A stretch of 64,000 nucleotides of DNA, taken from positions 16,851,385 to 16,915,384 of the forward strand of contig NC_088295.1 in assembly GCF_032854445.1 (NCBI RefSeq), in the 5' to 3' direction. This stretch comes from Liolophura sinensis. Taxonomy: Eukaryota > Mollusca > Polyplacophora > Chitonida > Chitonidae. Positions 1 through 10,522 of this stretch are shown here, piece by piece (the stretch's first letter is position 1; every line of letters begins with the position of its first letter). The notes under the pieces were generated by a model. The model did no database searches. It saw only the letters and a program-made list of their open reading frames with translations, and was not told the origin of the DNA. The translations under genes were made by a program, and so were the position numbers.

Positions 1-24
1 GGCTAACGTGTAACAACTGTGCTT

Positions 25-50
25 GGGGCGGGGGGCGGGGGCGGGGAGGG
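25..50 (+). other. G-rich tract with G-quadruplex potential
   Basis: Four runs of four or more G separated by single C residues, followed by GAGGG. This fits the usual four-run G-quadruplex pattern. The tract sits at the window edge, so its gene context is unknown. Confidence 0.6.
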
Positions 51-523
51 TGATCTGGAATGGATTTTTGAAATGAAACCACCTATGCTGTTATACACAA
101 AATAACCTGGTAATGCCTGTTTTAATTAGTTTGATGTGAAACGCTAAGAATATTTTAATTCAAAGATAATATTCCAGGTTAACAGCTTAATCAGACGAGG
201 TTTAAATGATCGCAACCGTTCAAATTAGAGGGAGATTTTATTACTATATACTGTCGTATTTCATTACGTAAACATATATTTTACATTCCGATTGGTCGTC
301 TGTCCTGTTTACTTAAGTCAATGGTATATAAGCATGCAAGAGGTGTTGTTATATATATGGGTCTTTTTTTCTTCAGCGGTGCCAAGATATGGAACACAAT
401 GGAAGATAGCCCTTAACTATCTGCTAGAGTATAACACGTTATGAGACAAAATGTAATATGAAAAACGTTAGATAGAGTTTAACATCTTCGACCCAACATG
501 TCTCGGTGTTGTCATAATGTATT

Positions 524-666
524 TGATTTATTTATTTATTTGATTGGTGTTTACGCCGTACTCAAGAATATTTCACTTATACGACGGCGGCCAGCATTAT
601 GGTGGGAGGAAACCGGGCAGAGACCGGGGGAAACCCACGACCATCCGCAGGCCTTCCCACGTAATT
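524..666 (-). mobile_element. SINE fragment, 3' part
   Basis: Read on the minus strand, this is the 3' part of a tRNA-derived SINE found about twelve times in the window: a core (CCACCATAATGCTGG, then GTATAAGTGAAATATTCTTG), the stretch AACACCAATCAAATAAAT, and an AAATA-type tail. The tRNA-like head is missing. The organisation resembles the molluscan MetaSINE class, but that name is from memory and unchecked. A short ORF across it is a shadow. Confidence 0.85.
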
Positions 667-1737
667 TGTTTGAGAAATTATTATAATCTATTGCTGTTTT
701 TATGATAAGTGTATCTAATAGGTTCGCCTCCGTGAAGGAAACACTGTTGCATATAAAATGATAATAATATGACGTTGACTTTGACGATAAATCTTACCGA
801 ATATATGTGTTCTCGCAATTAGCTTCATGCTGGTGAATCTTTGCACAGACTGAGGTATCACATGGAATATGCGTTGTAAAAACACAGACCTTTATGTACA
901 CCGACCTGATGTGGATGTGATAGTATCTTGCAAAAACTGTCAATCAACACGTATAGGTAACAAAACCAAGAATTCGTAATGCATTCCTCTCCACAAAACA
1001 GGGAGTGTAGTGCTAAGTGTTGAATTCCACGGGATGAAGCTGACACCCTCGTGGTACGTGTGGGGATTGGGCGTGACTGTGAACAACGCGGGAAACTAGG
1101 GGGTGATTGTTTTATGTCACGTCTGCAGCCACAATAACCCTTCCTCGAGTTACACTGGAACGAATTGTCCACACATTCTGTCAGCAAAGACTATACAAAC
1201 TGGATAGTCCAGTACCTGGACCTTTGTTACCTCCCCTGTTCTAACAACCTAGCGCAGAGGTCAAACGGGCCAAGCGTCTGGACTAACAATTGGAAAGTTC
1301 TGATAGACTGTACCTACAGGAATTCAAGTCAAAACCATTTTTTCACTCTCCTCAGAGGGGTAATACCCGTATGAAGCAGAGTATTTTCCAGCAAAACTAC
1401 CACTTCTTAAGGTTTTTAGGAAGTGACCCTTTCTCGGCCCTAACGGTTTAAAGGCATCGTGATTTTGGAACAAAAAGTGGTTCGCTAAATTTTGTTAAAG
1501 TGGGCCCTGGAAGAAGATCGTAGAAAATGTTTAAATGGTCGGTATGGGTTAAAGTCTTTTACGTCAACGTGATCTATAGGTTACCATGTAGCCTAGACTT
1601 TGAAATCGTTTTATGAACAAATTTAATCGACGGCGTGTCTGAGTCGTCGTGTGAGATTTCAGCTGAGTGTTACTTTAATTGGAGATAACATGTCTATGGT
1701 CCACCAATATGGCGTGGAAGCCTATACATAGGTCATG
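667..1737. other. Intergenic, nothing recognised
   Basis: Short ORFs on both strands have no recognisable domain, no clean splice context and no repeat structure. I see no gene here. Confidence 0.5.
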
Positions 1738-1943
1738 CGTTAGTCTGAGATTGCTCTGACGTTATGTTTGGCAAAATTTTGTTCGACCATGGATAACCCT
1801 AAATCAACGTCAGAGCGCGCTCCATTTACAAACCTGATGCAGTCGCCGAGGCAGTGTGTCACGACGTTTGGTTTAAGGGCTATCCTTGGCCGAGCAAAAT
1901 TTTGCCAAACCTATAACGTCAGAGCAATCTCGGACGAGTAACG
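1738..1943. mobile_element. MITE-like foldback element
   Basis: The two ends are long imperfect inverted repeats of about 65-70 bp: GAGATTGCTCTGACGTTAT then TTTGGCAAAATTTTG on the left, and their complement on the right. A non-coding centre of about 70 bp separates them. There is no transposase ORF, which fits a non-autonomous DNA element. Target-site duplications were not identified with confidence. Confidence 0.75.
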
Positions 1944-3065
1944 CGTTGAAAAGTTGTCACCATAAGCTATCCAAGGTTGGTACACGCGCGATTCCTTCCA
2001 CCCATCATATTGACCGCCATCGTATATCAGTGACAAATAAATATGTATGACGCTAGAATACAATCGAATAAATAAATAAATAAATAATGAATAAAATGAT
2101 GAAACTCGTATTTTACTTCTATATGCCTGGTTGAAATACCACCGACACATAGCATAGAATTTTATGTTAATAAGTCATCTAACTATATAAATGTGCACGT
2201 ATAAAAAGCTATGTAAACGCTCCAAACTAGGCCAATACCAACTAAATAAGCACGGAATCAACCAGTCGAAAAATAGGCGACGGATGAGCAATAGGCTAGT
2301 GTTGCGAAGAGCGCTTGACCTATAGAAAGGGACGGGACAAGGGAGAGCTGGCAATCAGATTTACTAATTATAATACAATACTATACATTGTGAGCGGCCT
2401 CTCAGTGCGCGTATTAACCAGTGTCCTCACAACATGCTGTATGGGTACATACACGTACATATCTCCACGTACTTTCTTAACGGCGAATATGTGAATGGCT
2501 CGTTTGCTTCTAATTGTAGCAAAATTTAACTGATATCTTTGTAGTTAAAAGCACAGCCAGTTTTATCTTTTTCGGAAGTTGATATTTTGAATATCGAGAA
2601 ATTCGCTTTGTCAAAATTACATGTTATTTTTACTTTTGGATGACACATGCAGTTGGCCTATCTGATACATTTAGCATCGAAGCGTGATCCCTAGTAGCAT
2701 TTTTATGTGGTTAGAGAGGCTGTTTACTGTGACGTTGCATTCCCGCGCGATTGCACATCTCCCCAAAAAAGGCGTACATTCTTGCTGTACAACATTAAAA
2801 GACTTTACAGGCATTTTTATTGCATTCTATCGAACGTCTTTTTGTGAAAATGTCTACGACTTTTTGACAAATTCATTACAAAGGTGGCCATTCAGTTACT
2901 ACGCCCAAGACTAAATATAGTTCGGAAATTCTCAGGTATTTTAGGCCTGCAAACACTGTCGCGATTTGCACAAAATATAATGATGAAAGCGACTCTAAGC
3001 TTTTGAAGAGCACATCCTTCTGAGATTGATCTAACAAAGGGGCAAGCACAAGGAAATCGAGCAGT
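1944..3065. other. Intergenic, nothing recognised
   Basis: AT-rich sequence with an AAATA-type run near 2060-2090, possibly an old SINE tail. The ORFs are short and unremarkable. Confidence 0.5.
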
Positions 3066-3220
3066 GCTCAAGGGAAACCCACGACCATGTTACTTAAAGA
3101 GTTTCCCAGGCACGACCGGAGACGAAGTTATAGCATGAGCTGGATTTGAGCTAATAGCGATCGCATTGGTCAGAAGTTCCTGGGTTATTTGTTTTGCTGC
3201 ACTATAGCACGCTAGCCCCT
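3066..3220 (-). mobile_element. SINE fragment, central and head part
   Basis: On the minus strand it matches the tRNA-like head and middle of the common SINE: GGAAACCCACGACCAT, the CATGAGCTGGA block, and the block around CGATCGCATTGGTCAG. It is decayed and lacks the tail. Confidence 0.65.
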
Positions 3221-3586
3221 GAGTGCCATCAGTGAGTATCTCCGGTGATAAGGCGAAGGATTGCGCATAATCCTGTAATTAACATCTGTAATCAACTAAC
3301 TATAGCTAACAGAGTCAGGAAAAAAATCATAAACAGAAATTAATTAACAGTAATTAATTACAGATTACTCCATTACTACCTTTTAGTGACCGACTTCAGT
3401 GGTTAATGGACTTAATAGCAAAGGAATGGCATATATACATCTAGAATAAAGACACTCTAAATATACGCTTATCCCTCACAGACGATAGACTTCTGGATAG
3501 AATCCTATAGTTTGTTGGTAAATGGCACATAATCATATCCCTAGAGGCATATTTGAAACATATATGTATTTATGTACCGTGAAACC

Positions 3587-3589
<3 letters not shown>

Positions 3590-3671
<82 letters not shown>
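3590..3671. repeat. (TA)n dinucleotide repeat
   Basis: About 41 uninterrupted TA units. ORFs across it on both strands encode only Ile-Tyr repeats and are artefacts. Confidence 0.97.
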
Positions 3672-3672
<1 letters not shown>

Positions 3673-5598
3673 TCAAAATTTCACGCCTCACAACATAGAC
3701 AAAGGCCTGCAGCATGTACTGACAAGCACAAGAAATTACATGTTAAATTCCTCCATATTTTCCTGCTTTGGGTATACACTTGAACTGAAGTCCCAACATC
3801 AAAAGATAATCAGTAAATAAATAGAATTCATACATATACTAAAAAAACTGTGTTAAGAACACATCATCATGGCAAACAGTTGCGTGTCACCATTTGTTAA
3901 CGACATTGTGTATCACACTGTAATCACTGCTCTGGTTTGCTCTCTATGTTATGTTGTTTTTGTTTTTTTTTACAATTTAGGAATTGTATTCCACTCGAAA
4001 ATGGCCGAAAATATAGTTTGTTAGTATATATCCGTACAGCAATGAAGCTGCTCTGCTCTGCATGTGTGTTCGAAATGACATGCGTAATGTCTGATGTCTT
4101 TGGCATGATGTGTTTCAGTAAAGTTCCACTTTCACAAACTTCATAATCAATTTCTTTCATAAACGATGTTATCCTGGATGCTATAATTGTTAAACTAAAC
4201 TCAACTGCGAACAGATATCGTACTGCATTATGCGGCTAAAAAGAAGGTTAAAGGGGACAATGACCAATTTTACACGGTTTACATGTAAGTAATGGCGATA
4301 CCTGTGGTTGGCATCAAGATAGACTCATTAACTGATAGGTGTTTACATATATTAAATATAATTTTAATTTTACCCCAGACTGCTTCTGTTATATACTAGT
4401 ATTTTCACCCTGTATATATGTGCTGAATGTACCAACAAATGTTTTTTCATATCCACATATTAATGTGCTAAGAATAGAAGGCACTAATTAACCAGCAAAT
4501 TATTTAACGTGACCGAATGACCTACAGGAAAAACCACTTCACGTTCACCATAAATTGTAGTGTGTCCCGAGGCTAATGGAGAGCATATGTTAAGAGCAGA
4601 TGTTATCAGTAATATGAAGATATGATCATCAGGCGAAATAAATCATTCAACTGTCGACTAGTCAGACTAGCCCACTGTCCATGCAGAACTATGCAAAATC
4701 CAAGTGCGGCATCTGCGGCAAATACATGGCTTTCACATGCTCGAGTTTTCGCTTAATTGTAATAGGAGGTAGAAACTTCTTGGAAATGATTCGCTCAAGT
4801 AAAACCCTGTGCTGAAGTTATTCCCCTTTAGTATACATAATGGTATAAATGTACTCCTGCATTCCACCTAATCTCGTAATATACGTTATAATGTTATTTG
4901 GGAAATAAATGAAGGACGCATATCCACGCAGAATCTTTCAAAAACTGTACACGAATACGCGGGTTGATTATTCAATGATTTTTACATCTCTAGACATAGA
5001 ATCTAAACAGTTGCTCAATTTATGAGGCATGAAGAATCGTGAAATGATATAAATAGTGTACCATAATAAAGAAAACATGCTGATAAACATGGTAAGGTAA
5101 AATTATATTGCTTACTATAGCAAAATTAACAATAAAAGGCACATACACGGTATGCGGGTATACTAAGTTTATCACAGTCAACAAAGAAGTATCAGCCCAG
5201 TAAACGAGAAAGCAACAGAGCAACGTTTACGGTAGACTCATGTAATGGAGTACGCACTGAATAGGTTGACTATACAGCCACCAGCTCGAGCGTATGCATC
5301 TATACTGTCAACTGTCTGGTATATACTGAAATTGTCATATACATTTCTTGTATGCACAGCAATCAAGTGTGTTGTTTAGATCACAAATCAACGTGGTGTT
5401 TATATATTTAGCATATATATGTGTGTATTTTGGCTTATCTGAGGTAATAAGAGGAGGAATATCTGTAAGATATTCATGTACACCTATACAATGTGTCATA
5501 TGAATGAGCTGAAGCCCCAGATCATTCCCAGATTGAACGCACCCGTACAGCTTTCGTCGGCTAAGACTGTCACCTTGTTGAAATGTGTCCTGTCCCAG
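3672..5598. other. Intergenic, possible 3' flank of the bZIP gene
   Basis: AT-rich sequence without a recognisable coding exon. The end next to 5599 probably includes the 3' UTR of the minus-strand bZIP gene. No definite polyadenylation site is claimed. Confidence 0.45.
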
Positions 5599-5715
5599 CT
5601 AGTGGTAGAAGACTTGGTGTAGGTGCCAACATGCTCGCAGTTCTCGAGCTTCTTCCTTCAAATCCGCAATCTCCTTTTCCAATGTCATATTTTCAGACTC
5701 CAACTGCTCTATTTT
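5599..5715 (-). CDS. bZIP gene exon 3, leucine zipper (residues 183-220)
   Basis: The acceptor is cgtacag and the exon starts KIEQLESEN. It supplies heptad leucines 2-5 and ends at a TAG. A basic-region/zipper split at this point is common in animal bZIP genes. Confidence 0.88.
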   Translation of the reverse strand, partial: KIEQLESENMTLEKEIADLKEEARELRACWHLHQVFYH

Positions 5716-8700
5716 CTGTACGAAAATAAGAATTTCAAAGTTATTTGTTTATTTCATTATCAATGCCGTGTAATTTCACTAATTCCACTAATACGAGGCT
5801 AATAAGATTAATAAGCCTATGTAGGAATCAGGGCCCCCGCAGTAAACCACCGCCCTCGCCAGGTACTTGACAAACCTCCTGATTTCAGTCGAAGCATCGA
5901 CAGATGGGCCCGTTGTTCAAAACTGGTTAAAGACTTAATACCGGATTTAACTTTAAGCCGGTTTTAATGTTGTGCTTAGCCTAAAAATACTATGTAACAT
6001 TATATCAAATATGAACTAAGACTGCTGCTGTTGTACTTCGATTTTTGGAGAACTGTATTGGCTGCTGAGTTTGGCTAAAACATTAAAAAAAAACAGTATT
6101 AGCTAATTTCGCACAACTGGGCCCTGAGTTTGTGTCTGTTATACTAATCTAATGTGCATTATTATTACAATTTGCATCCTACTACGCTATATAACTTACT
6201 ATACTTACAATATGACTTGTTTTCTGTCCAGTTTAATATTTTGGTTTGGAACGAACTCGAATAAAATACAAATGCCATCCCATAAGAATTTATCATCCAG
6301 TTTTTAAGTGCCTTTTTTGTCGTAAGTCTACCATAAAATATTCGTCACCTGTTGTAACCTATCCTCCCGGCTCTTTTTCCGTTGTCTGTCCCTTTTCGCC
6401 CATTCGCGGTTAAACCTCCTCCTCTTTTCTTTCCTTTCCTGGTCTTCCTCTGTCGGAGGCTTGTCAATAATTAAAGGTAAAGACTAGGTGTATTCATCAC
6501 ATATACTAGATACAGAAAAACAAAATGGTATGTCAATACGAGTGCTCGTCACTAAATAGCGTCACAAAGACAACTCATGAAGGACGGACACGAAGGTTCC
6601 ATACACCCTAACCCAGCTGGAGAAAACAAATGATCCCATATAGGATCCTATGTTCATTGAAAATTGTAAGGGGCCTTTCCACAAAGTGACCAGAGACAAG
6701 CATGCTGTAGAAAGACATCAGACATCAGTACTATTACTTAGATGTAGCATTATGTATAGCTAAGACACTCCCGAGATATCGTCAGGACGTGAATCTAGTT
6801 TTCACGGTGTGAAATATCAGTTTAAATACAGGTTGGGTGACATCTTATTTTTTACATATAAACAAATGTACTTCTGTATTCCACCACAGAAGATGATGAA
6901 AACAGACAGATGGATGCTGCTGTTATGTGAGGGTGTGAGCAAGTGGATGGCTTAGTTATGGCCAGTATGAAGGATTAATGGTCAAGCTGCTGGTAAAGGA
7001 CAGCCCATTAAGTTAACCTGTCCGACTTCTCATAGAGAAGCAAGATACTATCTTTAAGAAGACACTGTAAGCTACCCTTAGGTTAGGCTACGCTACCAGG
7101 AGACTCCTACAAGAGCTTGCATTATGGTTTTCGGATAGCTTACAACACCATCAGTTGTCTTGCTCTGGAAAGGTGTGAGCCACACCCATGGAATACCAGG
7201 GTTGCGCTCAATGATCCCAGAGTGGGAAACATTGCATGAAACCTTCTCAGTGGAACTTCTATAACACAATGGGTGTCAAGGTTGGAAATAGTCACAAATG
7301 GTAGCAGGAAGCAGAAAGAGCCTGCCACGAGAAAGACAACCTCATTACGACTGACAGCATGTCTCGTGACACAGGTGGTGGGGTACAGTATCACCATGGC
7401 AATCTCGTGGCCGCTTATTGAAGATGTCGTTGGTGTACAGACAATGTCAGTTCTTTGGACATGCCATGACACATTGGTTATAGGCTATTTGTAACACAAT
7501 GTGACGTCTAATTATTTTTTATCTAATTCTTCTTAAGCCTTTGTTCAAGGGCGTATGTACCTTGATTCTATTTAAATATTTACATGAACACTGAGGTAAA
7601 TTGGCAAGAGACCAGATTAAAACGCTTACACGCATTCGGCTTCCATAGTTACTTGCCAACTATCACTCTGATTGGGTTTCATTCTACACATGCTGCAATC
7701 TTTTATATCTTGTTGGTGTCGCGTAACTTCATGTTGGTGTCGCAAAACTTCTTGTTGATGTCGGGTAACTTCGCAACGCCGCCTGTAGATCTTATCCGCG
7801 CCTTAACTTGCCGGTTTGAAGGTTTATGAAGAAATGTGGGAATGGGGCTTTACAAATAAGATAAATAGAAAGGGGGTCTAACAATGAAATAATGATGATT
7901 TCTACTGTGTGGTGTAACGCAGAGAATATATAAGTACATTTAAGCGAACATAAAGTCATCCTAGCTGTATTGTGTAAAGAAGGCAATGCATTACTCGATC
8001 CTCTCAGAATGTTACAAAGACCTTACATTACTCGATCCTCCCAGAATGGTGCAACAAAGATCTTACATTACTCGATCCTCCGAGAATGCTGTAACAAAGA
8101 TCTTACATTACTCGATCCTCCCAGAATGATGTAAGAAACACGGCGTGTTGCCAGGTGCTCAATGTGACCTCAATGTGTAACCATGAGGTGAAATATTAAC
8201 TTATGCTCGCTGCATGGTACAAAAGAAACCGCATGTATACATACGCCGATCCTTACTAGAATATGGTGTAGCGATGATATCCTTTAATCACTCTAAAGGT
8301 CGTAGACGACACATTGCCAAATCCTCACTGTTGTATGGTTTTACAAAGAAGATACATATCCAAAGAGGATAGCTTCATGTAATAAATGGGATCCGTAGAG
8401 TGGGCATTTGAAACATCTGGGGATTGTGGATGTGTCGTGTAACTATAATGGCATATGTAGAGTGGGACATCCACACGTTGCCACTTTAAGGTATAACAAA
8501 TGGATTACGTATGGTGGGATATCGGCTGATCACCACTGTACGGTGTAACAAATGCAGAGATGAGACATCGGTCTTTGCCCGACGTCATTTTAAAGGGCAT
8601 TCATTGCACGATGTAACAATCAGGATGTAAGAAGTTCGAATGAAGCGCCACAACCGAGCGTTCCTCGTTACTATGGCTTACGGAGTAGGAATTTAAGAGG

Positions 8701-9730
8701 ATATAAACAAAGTTCAGATGCAGCTGAAGCCACTTTCACAACACTTCGTAAGTCAATTTTTCCATTCAATTTTTAACTTTCCTTGTAAATCACGCTGTTT
8801 TATGCCGCTACGACCTGGACAACGTCAAGTACGAGAAAAGTTACGATAAATTTGATTTACAAAGTTTTGTTAAAATGGGCACGGGTCAATATACCTGATG
8901 GTCATTGTAGCAAAGAGTGCACAAAGAAATGAAATGGTTAATGTCTACACAGGTTGAAAGACAATACAATTAAAAGAATAAGAAAACAAGCAAATATCCT
9001 AACAACAAATCTTCAAACAAATCAAAAATCGCTTTCAAAAGTCATGAAAATCTTACACAATTGATGTCGGGACGAGTACTTCCAGTGATTTTTGAATTTC
9101 GAAAAAGGTTTAAAAAAATCCTGGATTAATAAAATAAACCAGAGATCTATATAAGATTTTAGAGAAAATTTGAAATCTTTCGATTCTAAAATATCGAAAA
9201 ATATTTAACATCATCCTGATCGAATACATTACGTCTTTTGGGACATTTTTGGGGATATTGGCATTACTTCATGCCATAGAACACGGAACTGTTACCTGGT
9301 GCTGACTGGAAGGTTCATGGGAGTGTTCAGACGAAGTGGTCGATTCCACAGAGGAGCGGGAGCTCACTTTATAGCGGAGACTCTCTTTGACCAGATATGA
9401 GACTGAGTCATCGCTCAGAAGTTCCGCAACAGATGAAATTATGCCGCTTTGGGTACGGTCTTGGTGGTCTATAGTTTCGGGACTCCTCACAAGTTTGTCG
9501 TAAGGGTCATCCGTGAATTCCGTGGACAGAAGAGAGGAAAGGAAGTCAGAGCTGTTAGAGTCGTCGGACAGCCTGTCGAAACTCAGTACGTCTGATAGGT
9601 CGTCTTTTACATCGTCGTCGCCTAATACGGAAACAATGTCCTCTGTTCCGATCTGTAGCATCGATGCGAAGAAATTGTTCAACAATAGCAGGAGACGATT
9701 GGCTGGACTCATGAGTAGTCGGATTTCCAT
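5599..9730 (-). CDS. bZIP transcription factor, 3 coding exons, 220 aa
   Basis: Join of 9296-9730, 6349-6459 and 5599-5715, all phase 0 with GT..AG introns. Residues 1-145 are acidic and Ser/Asp-rich, like an activation region. Residues 154-179 form the basic region with NREWAKRDR, which holds the bZIP Asn (N162) and the Arg eight residues on (R170). The zipper then has Leu at 180, 187, 194, 201 and 208, a perfect heptad in the canonical register. The C-terminal LRACWHLH recalls the LxxxLxxH ending of FOS/ATF3/BATF proteins. The usual Ala-Ala after the Asn is Trp-Ala here, and the Cys/Ser position is Asp, so it is a diverged FOS/BATF-like or lineage-specific bZIP rather than a clear ortholog. 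It is expected to act in the nucleus as a dimer. The link between exon 1 and the bZIP exons is inferred from phase and splice sites; a further exon in the 2.8-kb intron cannot be excluded. Confidence 0.8.
5908..6124. mobile_element. GGGCCC-ended MITE in the bZIP intron
   Basis: Terminal inverted repeats start GGGCCCgTTGTTCAAA on the left and GGGCCCAGTTGTGCGAAA on the complement of the right end. The body is about 217 bp, AT-rich and non-coding. It lies between bZIP exons 2 and 3. It shares terminal bases with the element at 14494-14636. Confidence 0.7.
6349..6459 (-). CDS. bZIP gene exon 2, basic region (residues 146-182)
   Basis: The acceptor ends attgacaag and the donor is CAACAG|gtgacg; both are phase 0. 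It encodes the Arg/Lys-rich basic region, with FNREWAKRDRQRKKSRED at its core, and the first heptad leucine. Confidence 0.88.
7709..7775. repeat. Short tandem repeat, about 24-bp unit x3
   Basis: Three imperfect copies of a unit like TTGGTGTCGCGTAACTTCATG, in the large bZIP intron. Confidence 0.75.
7989..8135. repeat. Tandem repeat, about 40-bp unit x4
   Basis: Four copies containing CATTACTCGATCCTCCCAGA, then ATG and ACAAAGATCTTA, in the large bZIP intron. No coding meaning is apparent. Confidence 0.85.
9296..9730 (-). CDS. bZIP gene coding exon 1 (residues 1-145)
   Basis: Opens at ATG 9730 and runs 145 codons to a CAG|gtaac donor. The next upstream in-frame codons include a TAG, so this is the first usable ATG. 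The sequence is rich in Asp, Ser and Leu (for example DDLSDVLSF and SSLLSTEFTDD), which suits an acidic activation domain. A possible acceptor (ctttattag) lies 7 bases upstream of the ATG, so 5' non-coding exons may exist. Confidence 0.7.
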
Positions 9731-10215
9731 CACTGGGACCTAATAAAGATGATCTCCACCCGCTGTCGGATTTTCATCACTGGAATCTGATACATAAAAT
9801 AGGGATATTTTCCTTCTACACTGAAATGATCAAGATGTTCATCACTGGAATGTGATACACAAAATAAAGAGGACACAGTTTCGTTGTACGTTTGAATAGT
9901 CAGATTTCCATCACCCGAACAGGCCTAAATAAAATAGAGGAACACGGTTCCGACATTTGCATCTAGATTAACATCACTGGGATCTGATATGTAAAATAAA
10001 GACGAAAATTGTTATACTTTGTATTCTTATTTTGGGTCGAATTTAATGTACACACCAGATCCCAGTAATGGACTGGGATCTGGTGTGTACATTAAATTCG
10101 ACTTCACAGATTTCCGTCACTGGGATCTGGTGTGTACATTAAATTCGACTTATAAAATATAAAGGGACAGGATCCTGTTTTACATCTGTATCAGGTTTTC
10201 CATCATCCGACTCTG
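9715..10215 (-). repeat. Degenerate array copying the bZIP exon 1 start region
   Basis: Read on the minus strand, about seven degenerate units of roughly 60-70 bp share a core like CCAGTGATGGAAATC, preceded by CTTTATTTT. The innermost unit is the real start of the bZIP coding exon (gtcccagtgATGGAAATCC). Several upstream copies keep the ATG, and some form minimal ORFs such as ATG GAA ATC TGA. The array is intergenic or 5' UTR, depending on where transcription starts. Confidence 0.75.
10036..10102. repeat. Perfect 31-bp inverted repeat (hairpin)
   Basis: Arms 10036-10066 and 10072-10102 are exact complements around a 5-base loop (AATGG). A third direct copy of the right arm is at 10119-10149. 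It lies inside the array upstream of the bZIP exon and includes that array's core. Confidence 0.95.
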
Positions 10216-10324
10216 GTATGTACTTAAAGAGGGATTTTGTAGTGCATTCGTTGCCACTTTACAGACTACCTATAGACACCTGTTACACCTAAAGGCGCGC
10301 ATTTTATTTCAACATTTTGAAAAT

Positions 10325-10522
10325 GTGCCCTGAATACGACGGTAGCCAGCATTATGGTGGGGGGAAACCTACCAGAGCCTGAAGGAATCCTACGACCATC
10401 CGCAGGGAGCTGGGAGACCTTTCCACCTATACGATTTTAACTTATAGCGACCACATTGATGAGAGGCTCCTGAGTCATTGCGCTCCGTTGGCAGGCTAAC
10501 CACTCAGCCACAGTGGCCCCAC
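10325..10522 (-). mobile_element. SINE, near-complete but tailless
   Basis: On the minus strand it holds the tRNA-like head (GGGGCCACTGTGGCTGAGTG), the GAGGCTCCTGAGTCATT block on the opposite strand, and the core CCACCATAATGCTGG. The 3' tail region is lost. Confidence 0.8.

Noticed and set aside
3533-3820. ORFs on both strands with long Ile-Tyr runs
   Set aside because: They are translations of the (TA)n tract.
7140-7494. 110- and 73-codon ORFs on opposite strands within the bZIP intron
   Set aside because: No domain recognised; considered as transposase remnants, but no catalytic motif seen.
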